Below, one piece after another: positions 31,405 to 32,532 of a stretch of DNA of 32,532 nucleotides. Positions within the stretch are counted from its first letter, which is position 1, and the number at the start of each line of letters is the position of its first letter. Source of the DNA: Avichristensenella sp031550095 (lineage in GTDB: Bacteria > Bacillota > Clostridia > Christensenellales > Aristaeellaceae); NCBI GenBank assembly GCA_031550095.1, contig JAVBOX010000109.1, positions 1-32,532 of the forward strand, read 5' to 3'. Made by a program: the position numbers and the translations under genes. The notes beneath the pieces were generated by a model, which did not search any database, was not told where the DNA came from, and saw only the letters and a program-made list of their open reading frames with translations.

Positions 31405-31433
31405 TTGACAAATGGCAGTTTTCATGGTAGTAT
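31405..31433 (+). promoter_or_regulatory. Promoter of tRNA-Ala
   Basis: TTGACA (31405-31410), 17-base spacer, TAGTAT (31428-31433). A transcript from about 31440 would carry an 80-base leader before the tRNA. Confidence 0.75.
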
Positions 31434-31518
31434 TCTTCCTGGTCTCCATGGAGGAGTGATGGTTGGGATCCTCCGGAAATGTCCTGGGTTGGGATGGCTG
31501 TGGAGGCTGCAATATTAT

Positions 31519-31594
31519 GGGGCATTAGCACAGTTGGTAGCGCGCTACATTCGCATTGTAGAGGTCAGGAGTTCGAATCTCCTATGCTCCACCA
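31519..31594 (+). tRNA. tRNA-Ala (anticodon CGC)
   Basis: 76 bases with encoded CCA. The acceptor stem GGGGCAT pairs with ATGCTCC and includes the G3-U70 pair that identifies alanine tRNAs. The anticodon stem CTACA/TGTAG closes the loop TTCGCAT, giving anticodon CGC, which reads GCG. The T arm AGGAG-TTCGAAT-CTCCT is standard. It is followed directly by a terminator, so this is a single-gene unit. Confidence 0.95.
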
Positions 31595-31628
31595 AAGCCT
31601 TGGAAACACAGTGTTTCCAAGGCTTTTC
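31594..31628 (+). terminator. Terminator of tRNA-Ala
   Basis: A perfect 15-bp stem AAAGCCTTGGAAACA/TGTTTCCAAGGCTTT with a 3-base loop, followed by TTCTCTTT, starting at the last base of the tRNA. Confidence 0.9.
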
Positions 31629-32165
31629 TCTTTCGATCGCAGAACGATATTGATTGTGAAAAGCCAGAAGTTGTTCGCATTTCCTCGGTTTATCCGCTAC
31701 GTTCGCATCGTCGCAACTGAATACACCCCCGCCGCAGCAAACCGAGCTTTCATGGCTCAGTTCTTTTACACGATGAAAGGTGGGGGCATCCCCATGTCAG
31801 CCCAAACCATCGCTGCTGCCAGCCTGCAGGCGGCGTCGCCAAGCTTACCGAATACGCTCGTGGTAAACCGAGCTTTCGAGCCTGTGCAAACGTGAGACCG
31901 GCTGAAATCCTGACGCATTTGATGTGCTGAAAACAAAATTCACGCAGAAAAAGTTAATAAGAGAGCACGATTGCACGAACGTGTCGCGAAAAAAAACGAG
32001 CCGGCGTAACCCTTTCGAAATCAGCCGATGGTCCAGGCGACATCTTGCGGGGAAACGGAGCCAAGCTTGCTTTCTCGCACATACCTCTCGTACCACTGTA
32101 TAATATATGGGCGCCCAATTCAAAAAACCAGAATGTCCAACTGACGAAAAAGGAGCCAATGAAAG
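31629..32165. other. Intergenic region with possible promoter
   Basis: About 540 bases without a convincing gene. The word AAACCGAGCTTTC occurs twice (near 31739 and 31864). A frame of 33 codons at 31795-31896 has an AGGTGGGGG upstream but no recognisable content. TATAAT at 32099-32104 is a candidate -10 box for the secreted protein that follows; its -35 match is weak. Confidence 0.4.
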
Positions 32166-32532
32166 ATGAAAAAACTGTTTGCTCTATGGCTCGGGCTTGC
32201 TGCACTGACCTTGATTTTCTTATTGAGCACCGCGAGTGCCGCCAATGCAGCGCCAGCAATTCCTATTTCCAACGCCAACGAGCTTTCGAAAATCGGAACA
32301 GATCCCCAATATCCGCTGGATGGGGATTATGTTTTAACCGGAAACATCTCTCTGGATGCCTCTTGGGTCCCCATCGCGCCTGACAGCACAATGCCCTTCA
32401 GCGGCACGCTCAACGGCATGGGCCGCACAATTACCCTGGATTGGGACGGCGAAGGGTACAGCATCTTCCGCTACGTCACAGGCGCACAATTTGAGTCGAT
32501 GCAAATCCACGTAAACGGCACCGAGCTAAGAA
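32166..32532 (+). CDS. Secreted protein, 5' part only (runs off window)
   Basis: The frame opens at ATG 32166, ten bases after AGGAG, and is open to the window end (122 codons). MKKLFALWLGLAALTLIFLL plus STASAANA is a signal peptide with an Ala-x-Ala cleavage site. The next part, ISNANELSKIGTDPQYPLDG and YVLTGNISLDASWVPI, then FSGTLNGMGRTITL, matches the pattern of secreted beta-helix or GLUG-containing surface proteins (an element 'in need of filling', then NI-L, then F-G-LNG-G-TI). An ATG at 32159 in another frame gives a cysteine-rich nonsense reading. Full length and anchor are unknown. Confidence 0.75.
   Translation, partial: MKKLFALWLGLAALTLIFLLSTASAANAAPAIPISNANELSKIGTDPQYPLDGDYVLTGNISLDASWVPIAPDSTMPFSGTLNGMGRTITLDWDGEGYSIFRYVTGAQFESMQIHVNGTELR

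Noticed and set aside
31519..31628. tRNA-Ala as a phage or island attachment site
   Set aside because: No repeat of the tRNA 3' end and no integrase gene were found in the sequence to the right.

Overview
The window looks like a mid-GC Firmicute of the Clostridia type. The signs are Gram-positive ribosome-binding sites (AAGGAG), a fused Wzz/BY-kinase beside an LCP-family gene, a NusG paralog of the UpxY/LoaP kind, a YtaF-type membrane protein, and a Crp/Fnr regulator divergent from a 4Fe-4S protein. No species-level assignment is possible from sequence reading alone.

Layout. (1) 1-161 is a short TA-flanked inverted-repeat element, followed by a minus-strand DegT sugar aminotransferase. (2) 1894-3459 is a GntR-type regulator built from two tandem winged-helix units, with a clear promoter and an operator-like dyad. 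(3) 3448-20955 is the main feature: a minus-strand run that starts at a perfect consensus promoter (TTGACA-17-TATAAT, 20927-20955). It encodes, in order, a NusG/LoaP-like antiterminator, a PglF/CapD-type nucleotide-sugar dehydratase, a Wzz/BY-kinase fusion, a secreted 1955-residue protein made of about 55 repeats of 32 residues, an LCP-like protein that has lost the family's key residues, an S26-type peptidase, a radical SAM/SPASM enzyme, a 53-residue peptide that looks like a RiPP precursor, an HPr-kinase-like/PqqD fusion and an ABC exporter. Several junctions are 4-base stop/start overlaps, so exopolysaccharide assembly genes and a peptide-modification cassette appear to share a transcription unit, probably under processive antitermination. 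(4) 21279-22348 is a fumarylacetoacetate-hydrolase-family gene and an array of hairpins. (5) 22396-23562 and 29256-29961 are rich in small mobile elements: two further families of TA-flanked MITE-like elements (five copies), an IS630-family remnant and an IS256-family remnant, one MITE sitting precisely inside the latter. (6) Between them lie a response regulator, the Crp/Fnr and 4Fe-4S pair, a C39-like cysteine peptidase, a PdxA-family dehydrogenase, a PQ-loop small membrane protein and YtaF. (7) The right end has a secreted SH3-like protein, tRNA-Ala(CGC) with promoter and terminator, and the start of another secreted protein running off the window.

Most notable: the combined exopolysaccharide/RiPP unit with a short, easily missed precursor gene, and three MITE families with unrelated ends that share one folded core whose helices differ in sequence but keep pairing. 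The reading is by eye; family names rest on motifs and overall resemblance, not on database searches.
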